From: Niveispirillum cyanobacteriorum
GTDB taxonomy: Bacteria > Pseudomonadota > Alphaproteobacteria > Azospirillales > Azospirillaceae
Reading direction: 5' to 3'
NCBI RefSeq assembly: GCF_002868735.1
Contig: NZ_CP025611.1
Coordinates: 3,118,501-3,182,500, forward strand
DNA: 64,000 bases
The translations under genes and the position numbers were made by a program. This document shows positions 63,703 through 64,000 of the stretch, in pieces (positions within the stretch are counted from its first letter, which is position 1; each line of letters starts with the position of its first letter). The notes under the pieces are model-generated. The model had not been told where the DNA came from and made no database searches. It worked only from the letters and a program-made list of their open reading frames with translations.

Positions 63703-64000
63703 ATGGATATCGGCATGTTCACGCAGCTTTTCCCCCAGGCCCCGCAGGACCACCTGACCCAGATGGCGGCGCAATCGGATGAACTGTTCGGGTCCTTCGG
63801 CTTTGCGGATGCGGGTAAGTCCAACCGGCTACCCTATTTCCTGGCCAATGTCGGGCATGAATCGGGCGGCTGCACCATCACGCATGAGAATTTGAACTAT
63901 TCCACCGCCGCCCGCCTCTGTGCCGTCTGGCCAAGCCGCTTCCCGACCGAGGCATCGGCCCAGCCATATGTGAACAATCCGCAGGCGCTGGCCAACAATG
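63703..64000 (+). CDS. GH19 chitinase-like / endolysin-like protein, 3' end outside window
   Basis: Open frame from ATG at 63703 (AGGGG just upstream) running off the right edge, 99 codons visible. It reads MDIGMFTQLFPQAPQDHLTQ, then NRLPYFLANVGHESGGCTIT and HENLNYSTAARLCAVWPSRF with PYVNNPQALANN. The HESGG...ENLNYS pattern with the catalytic Glu in GHESGG is that of GH19-type endolysin and chitinase-like proteins, often from phages or used to remodel peptidoglycan. No prophage genes are visible beside it. The rest of the gene is unseen. Confidence 0.75.
   Translation, partial: MDIGMFTQLFPQAPQDHLTQMAAQSDELFGSFGFADAGKSNRLPYFLANVGHESGGCTITHENLNYSTAARLCAVWPSRFPTEASAQPYVNNPQALANN

Overview
The window looks like chromosomal DNA from a GC-rich alphaproteobacterium, most likely Azospirillaceae or a close relative (Azospirillum or Niveispirillum type). 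This rests on a GlnZ/GlnK-like P-II protein between ubiH-like and aminotransferase genes, a chemoreceptor ending in PilZ, an ornithine decarboxylase/homospermidine synthase pair, an alphaproteobacterial-style ctaA, and THI-box control of thiOSG. No tRNA, rRNA, CRISPR array, intact insertion sequence or intact prophage was seen. Taxonomy is inferred from gene content only.

Layout. 1-3.8 kb: end of a membrane protein gene, leuD-leuB-GNAT, a VOC protein, an AraC regulator. 4.2-9.3 kb: three tandem oligopeptide-binding proteins without permeases. 9.3-14.3 kb: periplasmic ClpP-like protein, TetR regulator with a palindromic operator facing an Mpo1-like/ketopantoate-reductase pair, a lipoprotein and a Do protease. 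14.4-25.8 kb: Dcp, PPK2, a response regulator with a histidine-kinase-like partner lacking an ATPase domain, rho, a small acidic protein, PepF, a 2OG-Fe(II) oxygenase, a patatin. 25.9-35.2 kb: argJ-mutT, the reverse-strand set def-fmt-thiE-ctaA, TPP riboswitch-thiO-thiS-thiG, GST, HI0933-type flavoprotein. 35.2-38.8 kb: pentapeptide-repeat protein, arfB, two overlapping unknown genes, a proline-rich secreted protein. 39-42.4 kb: polyamine synthesis (ornithine decarboxylase behind a long structured leader, then homospermidine synthase).

42.4-45.0 kb is an AT-rich island inside GC-rich DNA. It carries a two-gene operon: a nucleoside-deoxyribosyltransferase-like protein with a helical/TPR C-terminus, followed by a ThsB-like TIR protein, beside a truncated 5' fragment of htpG and an antitoxin remnant. 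It resembles a Thoeris-like anti-phage module with a non-canonical partner and is the best candidate for an undescribed system.

45.3-64 kb: MCP-PilZ receptor, three tandem secreted M20D amidohydrolases, an orphan winged-helix protein, a secreted TIM-barrel protein, an NMT1-type binding protein, ahcY with a SahR-like palindrome, ubiH-like, glnZ/glnK, a dapC-like aminotransferase, ftsK, a serine beta-lactamase-family hydrolase and the start of a GH19 endolysin-like gene.

Across the window the themes are peptide scavenging (three peptide-binding proteins, two M3 peptidases, three M20D amidohydrolases), amino-acid, polyamine and cofactor synthesis, and nitrogen signalling. Two dispersed repeat families lie between genes. 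One has a constant core of about 70 bp with covarying hairpins next to a variable palindrome; the other is the common REP-like inverted pair.
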